A stretch of 64,000 nt of DNA from Cyanobacteria bacterium SIG28 (GCA_015152525.1 SUTU01000007.1:51833-115832); one strand, 5' to 3'. Positions 33,534 to 42,848 are shown, counted from the first letter of the stretch. A program made the numbers and translations. Notes: generated by a model not told the origin, from the sequence alone.

Positions 33534-35267
33534 ATGAAAGAAACAAGTGTTGCTAACAAAATTGTTATTGCAGAACGTGATAATATTGCTGCAGTAATGG
33601 AAAATGGAAAGGTTTCTGAATTTTTCGTTCATAGGGGCGAAATTATTTTGGGTGATGTTTATTTAGCTCAAGTTGAAAATATTTTACCTTCAATTGAAGC
33701 TGCTTTTGTTAATGTTGGTTCTGATAAAATGGGCTTTTTACATGCTCAAGATGTTTCCGGCAAAGGTGCTTTGCAAGATAAATTAAAACCAAAACAAAAA
33801 ATTGTTGTTCAGGTTGTAAAAGAACCTACCGGTCATAAAGGACCTCGTGTAACAACAGAAATTTCTCTACCCGGCAGATTTTTAGTTTTAATGCCAAATG
33901 AAGTTGGTATAAACGTAAGTAAAAAGATAACTTCTGCAAAAGAAAGAGCAAGATTGAAATCTGTAGTTAATCTATTAAAACCCGTTGGTGTTGGAATTAT
34001 TGTAAGAACAGAGGCGGAAGGACAAAGTGAAGCTGATATTCAAGAAGATTTAGAAATCTTGTTGGAAAAATGGAATAATATAGTTACATCAGCGGAAAGT
34101 CTAACACCGCCAAATCTATTGTATAGAGACCAAGATTTGTTATATAGAGTTATTCGTGAATGCTGTAACGAAGATACTCAAGAAATTATTGTGGATACAG
34201 GGTTTGCATTAAATAGGGTTCAAAACATTTTGCAATCTTGGCATATGAATAAAAATATTAATGTAACTCTTTATAAGGGTTCTGAACCGTTATTGGTGGC
34301 AATGGATATTCATAAGGAAATTAAGGCTGCACTTTCTATGAAAGTAAATTTACCTTCCGGTGGCTACTTGTTTATTCAGACAACGGAAGCTCTTACTGTA
34401 ATTGATGTTAACAGTGGTAAATTTACAAATTCAGCAACTCAAGATGAAACAATTTTAAAAACAAATATTGAGGCTGTACACGAAATTGCTCGTCAATTAA
34501 GACTTAGAAATATTGGCGGTATGATAATTATCGACTTTATTGATATGACAAATCGTGTTGATAAATTAGCAATGATGGAAGAACTTGAACTTGCTATGGA
34601 AGCTGATAAAGCAAAACCTCAAGTTGGGCAGTTGTCTGATTTAGGGCTTGTAGAAATGACCAGACATAGGCAAGGGCAAGCTATAAGCGAAATATTCGCA
34701 AAACGTTGTCCTCATTGTCAAGGTAACGGTTATATTATGGAAGATATTAAGTTTGCTTCAGCTACTTCTGAGGGTGAATACCGAGCAAAAGCTGCAAAAC
34801 TAAAACTTCCGATGAGTGGTAAGAAAATTAATAAATTCCACGGTAATGATAATAAAACTAAAAACGAAGTTAAGGAAATTGAAGTAATTCAAGAGGAAAA
34901 ACTAGACCAAACTGTAAACCCTTCTGTGGAAGCTCAACAAGAAGTAAATGAAGTTCAAACAGAAAAAGAAACTAAAAAGAGAAACTCAAGAAAACCTCGT
35001 TTTGACAAAAAGGGTGCTACTAAAAAGGTAAATGCAGAGCTAGCGGAAGAAAATCTTGCACAAACCGTTTTAACTGAAGGAGCTCAAATTGAACCGATTA
35101 TAGAAGCTAAATCGGAAGAAACTCCGGTTCAAGAAATAGCTGAAACTGTTAATGAACAAGAGCAAACAGAAGAAAAAGCTAAAAAACCAACTCGTTCAAG
35201 ACGACCAAATAGAAATACTCAAAGAAAACCAAGAACATCTAAAAAAACAACTAAAAAAGAGGAATAA
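33534..35267 (+). CDS. rng: Ribonuclease E/G
   Basis: Endoribonuclease for mRNA decay and rRNA processing. The S1-like RNA-binding domain spans residues 30-115 (HRGEIILGDVYLAQVENILP). The catalytic DNase I-like domain has VIDVNSGKFT near residue 300, supplying the catalytic Asp, and RNIGGMIIIDFIDM near 325. The zinc-link motif CPHCQGNG is near 400. The last 130 residues are low-complexity, acidic then strongly basic (RRPNRNTQRKPRTSKKTTKK), as in cyanobacterial RNase E tails that bind RNA or partners. AAAGGATTTT precedes the ATG. Confidence 0.95.
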   Translation: MKETSVANKIVIAERDNIAAVMENGKVSEFFVHRGEIILGDVYLAQVENILPSIEAAFVNVGSDKMGFLHAQDVSGKGALQDKLKPKQKIVVQVVKEPTGHKGPRVTTEISLPGRFLVLMPNEVGINVSKKITSAKERARLKSVVNLLKPVGVGIIVRTEAEGQSEADIQEDLEILLEKWNNIVTSAESLTPPNLLYRDQDLLYRVIRECCNEDTQEIIVDTGFALNRVQNILQSWHMNKNINVTLYKGSEPLLVAMDIHKEIKAALSMKVNLPSGGYLFIQTTEALTVIDVNSGKFTNSATQDETILKTNIEAVHEIARQLRLRNIGGMIIIDFIDMTNRVDKLAMMEELELAMEADKAKPQVGQLSDLGLVEMTRHRQGQAISEIFAKRCPHCQGNGYIMEDIKFASATSEGEYRAKAAKLKLPMSGKKINKFHGNDNKTKNEVKEIEVIQEEKLDQTVNPSVEAQQEVNEVQTEKETKKRNSRKPRFDKKGATKKVNAELAEENLAQTVLTEGAQIEPIIEAKSEETPVQEIAETVNEQEQTEEKAKKPTRSRRPNRNTQRKPRTSKKTTKKEE

Positions 35268-35639
35268 ATGAGTAAAATATTTGCAATAATAATACTAATA
35301 ATGTTATCTCTGCCTGTTATTGTTCAGGCAGAAGATAACGTTATAACAGAAACTTCATCACCGATTGAAAATCGCTTAGATGATGATATTGTTAACGAGT
35401 CAACCGATATTGATTACAAAGAACCGATAAGTAAAAGAAAAATTGTTAAAAAGTTTTTAATAGCAATGGGAAGCGTTGTTGCATCTTCTTTAACAATTTA
35501 TTTTATGCTAACAATCTATAACAGAGTGCGAGAAAACTTTTGTTCAAAGCCTGAAATATCAGAAAATGAACCGACGCTTGAATCACCAGATGATATGGAA
35601 AATGCGGTTAAAACATTCTTAGATAAAACAAATTGGTAA
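35268..35639 (+). CDS. Small membrane protein after RNase E/G
   Basis: 123 residues beginning MSKIFAIIILIMLSLPVIVQA, a signal peptide with likely cleavage at VQA-ED. A membrane segment (FLIAMGSVVASSLTIYFMLTIY) lies near residues 62-85. The ATG directly follows the RNase stop, so translation is coupled. Function unknown; it might localise or partner the nuclease. Confidence 0.75.
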   Translation: MSKIFAIIILIMLSLPVIVQAEDNVITETSSPIENRLDDDIVNESTDIDYKEPISKRKIVKKFLIAMGSVVASSLTIYFMLTIYNRVRENFCSKPEISENEPTLESPDDMENAVKTFLDKTNW

Positions 35640-35645
35640 AATATA

Positions 35646-36458
35646 TTATTTTCTAATGATTTCAAATATGGATTTGCATTTTGTGAATACTTGTTCTGCA
35701 TCTTTTAAGAACAACATATTAGGACCATCACAAAGCGCTTTATCCGGATTAGGATGTATTTCAAAAAATAAAACGTCTGCACCGGCTGAAACTGCACAAT
35801 TTGCAAGAACAGGGACAAATCGTCTATCACCGCCTGTAGAATCACCATTTGAACCAGGCATTTGTACAGAATGTGTAGCATCAAATACAACAGGATAGCC
35901 AAACTCTTTCATGATAGGAATTGCCCTAAAATCAGAAACTAAATTGTTATAACCAAACGTTACACCTCTGTCAGTGAGCATAATTTGTTTGTTTCCGCTG
36001 TCTTCAATCTTTTTTACCAAAGATTTCATCTGCTGAGGTGCTAAAAATTGCCCTTTTTTTATATTAACAATCTTTCCGGTTTTAGCTGCAGCAACAAGTA
36101 AATCTGTCTGACGACATAAAAATGCAGGGATTTGCAAAATATCTGCTACTTCAGCAGCAACAACGGCTTGGTCAGGTGTATGTATATCTGTAACTATCGG
36201 TAAGTCAAATTCTTTTTTGATTTTTGCTAAAAGTTCTAAGCCTTTCTCCATTCCTATACCGCGATAAGAATTTATAGACGAACGATTAGCTTTATCGTAT
36301 GAACACTTAAAAACATAGTTTATATCAAGTTTTTCACAAACTTTCTTAAGTTCTTCGGCTGTCTGACGCATAATGTCAAGAGATTCAATAGCACAAGGAC
36401 CTGCTAAAATTGTTAGTTTGTTTCCGCCTATTTCAAAGTTTTTAAGTTTTAATGTCAT
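35646..36458 (-). CDS. kdsA: 3-deoxy-8-phosphooctulonate synthase
   Basis: Joins PEP and arabinose 5-phosphate into Kdo-8-phosphate, the first committed Kdo step, so the cell has or had an LPS-type outer membrane. Motifs: LAGPCAIESLD near residue 18, FKCSYDKANRSSINSYRGIG near 50, ILQIPAFLCRQTDLLVAAA near 105, FDATHSVQMPG near 195, FFEIHPNPDKALCDGPN near 235. Cys in the N-terminal part and the residues near HPNP fit either metal-dependent or independent forms. 270 residues is normal. Probably its own unit, with the activase gene just upstream. Confidence 0.96.
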   Translation of the reverse strand: MTLKLKNFEIGGNKLTILAGPCAIESLDIMRQTAEELKKVCEKLDINYVFKCSYDKANRSSINSYRGIGMEKGLELLAKIKKEFDLPIVTDIHTPDQAVVAAEVADILQIPAFLCRQTDLLVAAAKTGKIVNIKKGQFLAPQQMKSLVKKIEDSGNKQIMLTDRGVTFGYNNLVSDFRAIPIMKEFGYPVVFDATHSVQMPGSNGDSTGGDRRFVPVLANCAVSAGADVLFFEIHPNPDKALCDGPNMLFLKDAEQVFTKCKSIFEIIRK

Positions 36459-36510
36459 GTATTAATCCTCTTTTTTTTATTTAATGAACTTAACTTCCTA
36501 AAGTTTTAAG

Positions 36511-37512
36511 TTAGATATCCCATCTTCCGCAAGTTCCGCCCCAACGAGCGATGATGTTTCCTTTTATATCGCCGATTTTTTCGACTTGTCCTATAGGTTC
36601 AGAACCTTCCAAAATGGTAATAACTTCACAATTATTAGAACAACCGCTACATTGGCAAGTTACTGATTGGAAATTCATGTTTCCAACTTCCCAGCCTTTG
36701 AAGGTTGTCGGTTTTTCTGTGTATTGGTGGTTTTCCATTGCCAAAAGTGCAGCACCGATTGCACCCATAGTTTGGTGATTTTCCGGAACAACAATTTTGG
36801 TATTAAGAGCTTCTTCAAAAGCCTTTACCATACCGGTGTTTGTAGCAACACCACCTTGGAAAGAAATAGTCGGAAGTAATTCTTTTCCTAATGCTAAGTT
36901 GCTTAAATAATTTCTAACAAGTGCCTGACATAACCCATATAATAAATCTTCAACAGGATAACCAAGTTGTTGTTTGTGGATTAAGTCGGACTCAGCAAAT
37001 ACGCCGCAACGTCCTGCAATTCTGGCAGGGTTGGTCGAGCGTAGTGCAGTTTCGCCGAACTTTTCTATAGGAACATTAAGTCTTTGAGCTTGGTGATCCA
37101 AGAAACTACCAGTACCTGCTGCACAAACCGTATTCATTGCAAAATCTGTTACAATACCATCTCTTAAGATAATAATTTTACTATCTTGCCCGCCTATTTC
37201 AAGAATAGTTTGAACCCCCGGGATGTTTGTACTTGCTGCAACAGCGTGCGCAGTAATTTCATTTTTTATAACATCAGCACCAACCAATGCACCTGCAAGG
37301 TTTCTTCCTGAACCGGTTGTGCCGACACCTTGAATATTATAATCTTGAACAGCTTGAGCAGCTATTTGTTTTAAACCTGCTTGAACCGCATTTACCGGTT
37401 TACCTGCTGTTTTTAACATATAAGAATCAATGTATTTACCTTTTTCGTCAACAAGCGCAAGCTTTGTTGTAACTGAACCTACATCAATCCCTAAATATAC
37501 ATTTATACTCAT
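36511..37512 (-). CDS. BadF/BcrA/HgdC-type acyl-CoA dehydratase activase
   Basis: An ASKHA-fold ATPase with a 4Fe-4S cluster that transfers electrons to a 2-hydroxyacyl-CoA dehydratase or related enzyme. Phosphate-1 loop GIDVGSVTTKLALVDEKG at the N-terminus, LEIGGQDSKIIIL near 110, FAMNTVCAAGTGSFLDHQAQ near 133, GRCGVFAESDLIHKQQLG near 175, and SFQGGVATNTGMVKAFEEA near 225 are all present. The cluster ligands would be the Cys in NTVCAAGTG and GRCGVF. The C-terminus adds CQCSGCSNNCEV, an extra Cys-rich segment. No dehydratase is next to it. Confidence 0.88.
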   Translation of the reverse strand: MSINVYLGIDVGSVTTKLALVDEKGKYIDSYMLKTAGKPVNAVQAGLKQIAAQAVQDYNIQGVGTTGSGRNLAGALVGADVIKNEITAHAVAASTNIPGVQTILEIGGQDSKIIILRDGIVTDFAMNTVCAAGTGSFLDHQAQRLNVPIEKFGETALRSTNPARIAGRCGVFAESDLIHKQQLGYPVEDLLYGLCQALVRNYLSNLALGKELLPTISFQGGVATNTGMVKAFEEALNTKIVVPENHQTMGAIGAALLAMENHQYTEKPTTFKGWEVGNMNFQSVTCQCSGCSNNCEVITILEGSEPIGQVEKIGDIKGNIIARWGGTCGRWDI

Positions 37513-37615
37513 CTTTTACCTTCTTCCTCTTTATAAAAAAATTATATCACAAACACTTTACTGTTAATATAGCTTGTAATATAATAATTTTATAAAAAGG
37601 AAAGAGTGAGAAGGT

Positions 37616-38614
37616 ATGAAAGAACAAAAAATTGCAGTTGTAGGGTATGGAATGTGGGGACGTAATATTGTTCGCAATTTTTATAACCTAAATGTTTTAG
37701 ATGTTGTGTGTGATTTAGATGACGAGTCTTTGAAGGCTGTGCAAGAACAGTTTCCAGGGGTTAAAGTTACAAAAGATTTTAATGACATAATTAACGATGA
37801 AACTATAACAGGTGTTGCTGTTGTAACACCAAGCCACACGCATTTTAAGTTAGTTAAAGCCATGCTTGAAGCAGGTAAAAATGTTTATGTTGAAAAACCT
37901 ATTTCGACAGTTGCGGAAGAAGCCAGGGTTTTAACAGAATTAGCAGACGAAAAAGGGCTTGTGCTTATGGTAGGGCACTTGTTGCTTTATCATCCGGCTG
38001 TAAATCGTTTAAAAATGCTTATTGAAGAAGGCGTTTTGGGTGAATTGGTTTATGCACAAAGCGACAGATTGAATGTAAACTATCATAAAAATGATAGAAG
38101 TGTAATGTGGGATTTAGCACCGCATGATGTTTCTATGATAGCTTACGCAACAGGTAAAACACCTTTAAGAGTAATTTCTGCTGTTGGATGTTCTTCTGAC
38201 AGAAACGAAATTATGGATATAACTCATTTGACAATAGAGTTTGAAGGCGGAATGATTGGTCAAATTTCTGACAGTTGGATAACACCACAAAAGCATGTAA
38301 CATTGCTTGTAAGAGGTACAAAGGCTACTGCAATTTTTGATGATACAATGTCAGAGAATAAATTGAAAGTTTATGATAATTTTATTCCGGCAAATACACA
38401 AGATTTTCCGCAAGATTATCTTGAAATTGAACCGCTTAAATTGGAGTGTCAGCATTTTGTAAATTGTTGTGCTTCCGGTCAAAAAGCACGTTCTGACGGC
38501 GAAAACGGATATACTATAACTAAAATTCTTGAAGAAGCTGAAAAAATAATGATGGGTTCAAAATTAGAAAAACTTAATCAAAAAGGCTTTGCTCTATCAA
38601 GAATGAAAGGATAG
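37616..38614 (+). CDS. Gfo/Idh/MocA family NAD(P)-dependent sugar oxidoreductase
   Basis: 332 residues. N-terminal Rossmann motif IAVVGYGMWGRNIVRNF, VEKPIS near residue 95 (the family EKP motif), and MVGHLLLYHPAVNRLK near 120. The C-terminal alpha/beta domain has WDLAPHDVSMI near 165, supplying the conserved His. Related proteins oxidise UDP-sugars (WbpB type) in surface polysaccharide synthesis; the substrate here cannot be read from sequence. GGAAAGAGTGAGAAGG precedes the ATG. A tandem-repeat block follows. Confidence 0.88.
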   Translation: MKEQKIAVVGYGMWGRNIVRNFYNLNVLDVVCDLDDESLKAVQEQFPGVKVTKDFNDIINDETITGVAVVTPSHTHFKLVKAMLEAGKNVYVEKPISTVAEEARVLTELADEKGLVLMVGHLLLYHPAVNRLKMLIEEGVLGELVYAQSDRLNVNYHKNDRSVMWDLAPHDVSMIAYATGKTPLRVISAVGCSSDRNEIMDITHLTIEFEGGMIGQISDSWITPQKHVTLLVRGTKATAIFDDTMSENKLKVYDNFIPANTQDFPQDYLEIEPLKLECQHFVNCCASGQKARSDGENGYTITKILEEAEKIMMGSKLEKLNQKGFALSRMKG

Positions 38615-38662
38615 GGGGGTAAACTGGGTAAATGTAATTTTTGCCTAGTCAATCTCTGTTAA

Positions 38663-39032
38663 ACCGGTAGTCTGTTCCAAAGGAGCAGGGGTAAATAAAG
38701 TTAATAGTAGCGGGATGGGTTCCGCCCAAAGGTTGAAAATCGACCGGTGTAAACAAACCGGTAGTCTGTTCCAAAGGAGCAGGGGTAAATAAAGTTAATA
38801 GTAGCGGGATGGGTTCCGCCCAAAGGTTGAAAATCGACCGGTGTAAACAAACCGGTAGTCTGTTCCAAAGGAGCAGGGGTAAATGAAGTTAATAGTAGCG
38901 GGATGGGTTCCGCCCAAAGGTTGAAAATCGACCGGTGTAAACAAACCGGTAGTCCGTTCCAAAGGAGCACTTGGAATGAAGTATATAAGTTAGTAGTATA
39001 AACGGGATGTGCTCCGCCCTAAGGTTAAAAAA
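38663..39032. repeat. 94-bp tandem repeat, four copies
   Basis: Units start at 38663, 38757, 38851 and 38945, each 94 bases, near-identical in the first three. They contain ACCGGTAGTCTGTTCC, AAAGGAGCAGGGGTAAAT and GTAGCGGGATGGGTTCCGCC. The fourth is divergent, and its end (GCTCCGCCCTAAGGTT) becomes the leader and ribosome-binding region of the next gene. Because 94 is not a multiple of three, the long minus-strand frame across it is not a gene. No spacers of varied sequence are present, so it is not a CRISPR. Confidence 0.9.
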
Positions 39033-39620
39033 ATGGCTAATTTTATTTCAATATTTAGAATTTTTGTAATGTTTTATGCGGCTTATTTGATATACGCTTG
39101 CGTGGGTGATACAGTTGCATATGTGTGGGCTTTGGTTTTGACTATTGTTGCTTTTGCTTTAGATGGTGTTGACGGCTGGGTAGCAAGAAAATTCCATGAG
39201 GAATCAAAATTCGGTGCTTTGTTGGATATAATGGGTGATAGAATAGTGGAAAACACTTACTGGATATTATTTGCAGTAATGGGTTGGGTAAGTATTTTAT
39301 TCCCACTAATAGCAATTACCAGAGGTTTTATAACCGATACTATCAGAAGTGCAGCAATGGAACAAGGTTTAACACCTTTTGGAATGCAGGTTAATCCGAT
39401 TTGTAAATTCATCACAGGTTCAAGATTTATGAGAATAAGCTATGCTGTGGCAAAAGTTGTGGCGTTTGTGTTGATAGTAGCTGCTAAAATCCCTGTTTGT
39501 CCTCATGCGGAACTTGTTTGGAATATCGGTTATTGGGCAGCAGTTTTTGCGATTGTATTTTGTGTGGTTAGAGGCTTGCCTGTAGTTTTAGAAGCTAAGT
39601 ATTTATTTGAAAAGAAATAA
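39033..39620 (+). CDS. CDP-alcohol phosphatidyltransferase
   Basis: Integral membrane enzyme that moves a phosphatidyl group from CDP-diacylglycerol to an alcohol. The start is the ATG at 39033 (MANFISIFRI), after CCCTAAGG; the longer start lies in repeat sequence. The signature D-G-x2-A-R-x8-G-x3-D-x3-D is exact: DGWVARKFHEES, then GALLDIMGD, near residues 49-71. Six or so membrane segments. Substrate could be glycerol phosphate (PgsA) or inositol phosphate; not decided. It starts a three-gene operon with trmL and nnrD. Confidence 0.88.
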   Translation: MANFISIFRIFVMFYAAYLIYACVGDTVAYVWALVLTIVAFALDGVDGWVARKFHEESKFGALLDIMGDRIVENTYWILFAVMGWVSILFPLIAITRGFITDTIRSAAMEQGLTPFGMQVNPICKFITGSRFMRISYAVAKVVAFVLIVAAKIPVCPHAELVWNIGYWAAVFAIVFCVVRGLPVVLEAKYLFEKK

Positions 39621-39622
39621 TT

Positions 39623-40072
39623 ATGGCGAAGATAAATATAGTTTTATACGAACCGGAAATTCCTCAAAATACAGGTAATATTGCACGCTTGTGTGCTTGT
39701 ACTGATGCATCTTTGTATTTGGTAGGGAAATTGGGTTTCTCGCTTTCTGATAAATATACAAAACGTGCTGGGTTAGATTATTGGGACAGTGTTGATTTGC
39801 ATCGGGTTAACTCGATGGACGAATTGTATCAAGAGTTTCCTGATGGTAGATTTTATTATCTGACCACTAAAACAAAACGAAAATATACAGAAATAGACTT
39901 CAAAGACGGAGATTTTATTGTTTTTGGACCGGAATCAAGAGGTTTGCCGGCACAATATGTAACAAGTGAAAATGCTTTGACTATTCCGATGAAAGAAGGT
40001 CAAAGAAGCTTGAATTTATCTAATTCTGTTGCAATAGTCGCATACGAAATGGTGCGTCAATTAGGTATGTAA
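39623..40072 (+). CDS. trmL: tRNA (cytidine(34)-2'-O)-methyltransferase
   Basis: SPOUT-class enzyme that methylates the wobble ribose of some tRNAs. Starts MAKINIVLYEPEIPQNTGN, the TrmL signature. The SAM-binding knot has FIVFGPESRGLP near residue 100, IPMKEGQRSLNLSNSVAIVA near 122. 149 residues, normal. Two bases after the previous stop. Confidence 0.95.
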   Translation: MAKINIVLYEPEIPQNTGNIARLCACTDASLYLVGKLGFSLSDKYTKRAGLDYWDSVDLHRVNSMDELYQEFPDGRFYYLTTKTKRKYTEIDFKDGDFIVFGPESRGLPAQYVTSENALTIPMKEGQRSLNLSNSVAIVAYEMVRQLGM

Positions 40073-40075
40073 TAT

Positions 40076-40882
40076 ATGTGTAATTTTAAAATGCCGATAA
40101 GAGAACAAAATTCTAACAAGGGAACTTTTGGCAAAGTTTTGAACTTTTGTGGCTCCGGAAATTTTATAGGTGCTGCATATTTATCAACAGTAAGTTCTTT
40201 AAAAGTAGGTGCAGGTTATTCAGCTTTAGCATCAACAAAAGAAGTGATAACTTCAGTATCTTCAATTTTGCCGGAAATAGTTTATTTAAGCCGAAAAGAA
40301 GGATTAACTCAGATTAAAAATTTTGATGTTGTGCTTATTGGCTGTGGATTGGGCACAAATCGCTTATCTCAAAAATTAATGAAAGATGTTTTGCATAAAA
40401 TTCCAAAAGAGTTACCTTTGGTTATTGATGCTGACGGACTAAATATTTTGGCTCAATTTCAATTAAAATCGGAAAATAATTTTGTTATCACACCTCATCC
40501 TAAAGAGGCTTCTCGACTTTTGGATTGTAGTTTAGAAGTTGTTTTGAATGATTTAGTGGGTGCTGCAAAAAAATTAACCCAAAAATATAATTGTGTAACA
40601 GTTTTAAAAACTCATAGAACAGTTATTTGTGATAAAGATTTTAAAATTTATATTAATGAACATGGAAATTCAGCTTTGGCGAAAGCCGGTAGTGGTGATG
40701 TTTTAGCCGGCATGATTGCAGGATTGTTAGCTCAAGGGATGGAGTGCTATGAGGCTTCTAAGTTAGGTGTTTATTTGCATTCTGTTGCCGGTGAAATAGC
40801 ATCAGAAGAATTAACTGAGTATTCTGTTTTAGCAAGTGATTTGATTGATTATATACCGGAAGCTATTAAAACAATTTTGTAG
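40076..40882 (+). CDS. nnrD: ADP-dependent NAD(P)H-hydrate dehydratase
   Basis: Repairs damaged NAD(P)H hydrates. Ribokinase-like fold of the YjeF C-terminal domain: NKGTFGKVLNFCGSGNFIGAA near residue 15, VLIGCGLGTN near 90, LVIDADGLNIL near 120, FVITPHPKEASRLL near 140, GNSALAKAGSGDVLAGMIAG near 205. The N-terminal epimerase domain (NnrE) of the bifunctional enzyme is missing, so this is the single-domain form, and its partner must be elsewhere. Last gene of its operon. Confidence 0.93.
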   Translation: MCNFKMPIREQNSNKGTFGKVLNFCGSGNFIGAAYLSTVSSLKVGAGYSALASTKEVITSVSSILPEIVYLSRKEGLTQIKNFDVVLIGCGLGTNRLSQKLMKDVLHKIPKELPLVIDADGLNILAQFQLKSENNFVITPHPKEASRLLDCSLEVVLNDLVGAAKKLTQKYNCVTVLKTHRTVICDKDFKIYINEHGNSALAKAGSGDVLAGMIAGLLAQGMECYEASKLGVYLHSVAGEIASEELTEYSVLASDLIDYIPEAIKTIL

Positions 40883-40892
40883 ATTGATGTAT

Positions 40893-42140
40893 TTATGATT
40901 TATTAAGAATGTTTATTAATTTAAAGATTTCCTCTGCAATATTTTTTACTTCATCGCCTTCTTTCTCATAGTGATCAGGATGAAATCTTAAAGCTAATTT
41001 TCTATATATTTTTTTATCTTTTGATATTTGTAAAACTTCGCTTTCGTTTATTTCCAAAATTTTAGCAATTTTTCGTATATCATCTTGTCTTAATTGAGAA
41101 GCGCTAAAATGGCCACCGGAAGTAATTTGTGAGATATAGTCTAAATCTGCTACAAACTGATCATCCCATTTAGGGTTAAATTGCATTCTCGCACTAGTAC
41201 CTGCTGAGTTGCCGGTATTTCCGGTGTTGCCAGTATTACCAGTAGTTCTTCCGCCAGTGTTTCCGGTGTTTCCGGTGCTGCCGGTATTACCAGTAGTTCT
41301 TCCGCCGGTATTTCCGGTGTTTCCGGTGTTGCCAGTATTACCAGTAGTTCTTCCGCCGGTATTTCCGGTATTTCCGGTGTTGCCAGTATTACCAGTAGTT
41401 CTTCCGCCGGTGTTTCCGGTATTTCCGGTGTTGCCGGTATTACCAGTAGTTCTTCCGCCGGTGTTTCCGGTGTTACCAGTGCTGCCGGTATTACCAGTAG
41501 TTCTTCCGCCAGTGTTTCCGGTGTTACCGGTGTTTCCAGTATTACCAGTAGTTCTTCCGCCAGTGTTTCCGGTATTTCCGGTGTTGCCGGTATTACCAGT
41601 AGCTCTTCCGCCAGTGTTTCCGGTATTTCCAGTGTTGCCGGTATTACCAGTAGTTCTTCCGCCGGTGTTACCGGTGTTTCCGGTATTTCCAGTACTTCCT
41701 GTACTTCCACCACCTGTCGCACCGCCTTGGTTGCCTGTGCTTCCGGTGTTACCACTTGGTTTTCCAGAGCTGTTGCTTCCATTTGGTTTTCCTGAGGTGT
41801 TGTTTCCAGTGCCGGAAATTCCGCTATTACCGCCTTTTGATTTATTTTTACCGTTTTTAAAGAAGTAATCATAAATCTTTTTTAGGTTTTTACCTTCGTT
41901 AACTATTACATCGCCAATTGCAAAACCCACAGCACCAACCAAAACCGCTATACCAATTTTTTGGGCTGTTGTTTTTTTCTTTTTATTTTCATTAGGATTT
42001 GTCGTGTTTTGAGAAAAATTTTCAATAGTGTCTCGCTCAGCAGAATTTATCCTTTGAGTATTTGTTGTACCTCTAAAATTAATATCACCTGTAGCGTAAT
42101 ATGGAGGGATAGTATTAAAACTATTAAAATAAACCGGCAT
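40893..42140 (-). CDS. G-N-T repeat protein with J-like C-terminal domain
   Basis: 415 residues. The leader ends GDINFRG, in line with the recurring tag. A membrane segment ([20 protein letters not shown]) lies near residues 60-80. About residues 100-320 are Gly/Ser/Asn/Thr-rich, including nine or so copies of a 17-residue unit [17 protein letters not shown] (51-bp DNA repeat), collagen-like in G-x-T spacing. The last 90 residues contain [16 protein letters not shown], a J-domain helix II with the HPD tripeptide, and then a helix III. The usual helix IV is missing. Possibly a membrane-anchored DnaK recruiter. High-copy repeats may vary in number. Confidence 0.8.
   Translation of the reverse strand: MPVYFNSFNTIPPYYATGDINFRGTTNTQRINSAERDTIENFSQNTTNPNENKKKKTTAQKIGIAVLVGAVGFAIGDVIVNEGKNLKKIYDYFFKNGKNKSKGGNSGISGTGNNTSGKPNGSNSSGKPSGNTGSTGNQGGATGGGSTGSTGNTGNTGNTGGRTTGNTGNTGNTGNTGGRATGNTGNTGNTGNTGGRTTGNTGNTGNTGNTGGRTTGNTGSTGNTGNTGGRTTGNTGNTGNTGNTGGRTTGNTGNTGNTGNTGGRTTGNTGNTGNTGNTGGRTTGNTGSTGNTGNTGGRTTGNTGNTGNTGNSAGTSARMQFNPKWDDQFVADLDYISQITSGGHFSASQLRQDDIRKIAKILEINESEVLQISKDKKIYRKLALRFHPDHYEKEGDEVKNIAEEIFKLINILNKS
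41200..41700. repeat. 51-bp coding tandem repeats
   Basis: About nine near-identical 51-bp units encode the 17-residue G-N-T repeat of the J-like protein. The unit is a multiple of three, so copy-number change keeps the frame. Confidence 0.9.
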
Positions 42141-42319
42141 GAAATCAACCTTCCTTTAACTAACCATATATTTATATAAAGTATCTTTGATACATTTTAT
42201 TGCTTTATTATTAACAAAAATTTACATAAAAATTTTCTTTGTTCGTATAATTTGTAGAGTTGTGTTAATAATTATTTTTTATACTTGAACTTTTTTTCTT
42301 CTTAATTTGCGAGTAAAGA

Positions 42320-42842
42320 AGTGCAGGGTGGGAAATGTAAGTAAATATGGCATTTGGGTATGATATAAAATTCATTCCTACCTCAAAAAGAAGAAAAGAT
42401 GCAATTGTTTTTTACGTCTTCGCTTCGCTCAGCCGTTTTTGGGGGTTCGGTTTCACCGAATTTCTTTTGTACACTTTTAGGGGTACACTTCATATGCTGG
42501 TAGTTCTGACTAACTCGTCATTTTTGTGCGTAAGCACGAGAATCCAACTAATTGAAATATTGTCAAATAATCAAATCCTATCATTGCTATACATGTCAAA
42601 CAATCATTCAATCGGCTGGATCTCCAGCCTTCGGTCGAAGATGATGATGCACCTGTAGCCCCACCAACCACCCCTTACCTTTATTTATCCCTGAAGATGA
42701 CAGGGAAGCCATCGGATCTCCGAACTTCGGTCGAAGATGATGATGCGCCTGTAGCCCCACCAACCAACCCTTACCTTTATTTACCCCTGAAGATGACGCT
42801 GTTTTTTAGGGGGTAGTAGTAGACTTTAGCCTACCTTGCTAC
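42320..42842. repeat. Dispersed repeat block between the J-like gene and clpB
   Basis: A 700-base gap without a supported gene. It has TTCGGTCGAAGATGATGATG and CCTGTAGCCCCACCAACC units in two copies, the phrase CCCTTACCTTTATTTA, and an arm TTGTGCGTAAGCACGAGAA that resembles TCTCGCACGAAGTGCGGGA at 11219. It ends in a REP-like palindrome with GTAGACTTTAGCCTACC at 42819-42835. Frames here are repeat sequence, not genes. Confidence 0.75.
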
Positions 42843-42848
42843 TAAATT

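Noticed and set aside
38701..38970. An 89-codon minus-strand open frame across the 94-bp repeats
   Set aside because: The repeat unit is not a multiple of three, so each copy is read in a new frame; no ribosome-binding site and no conserved protein pattern.
38663..39032. Possible CRISPR array
   Set aside because: The 94-bp units are contiguous without unique spacers, and no cas genes are in the window.
41150..41872. Two long open frames overlapping the G-N-T repeat gene
   Set aside because: They are low-complexity Pro/Val or Glu/Thr/Leu frames produced by the same 51-bp repeats. The J-like frame has a believable N-terminus and C-terminal domain.
42347..42658. A 103-codon frame upstream of clpB
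   Set aside because: Lies in the dispersed-repeat block, with atypical composition and no ribosome-binding site.
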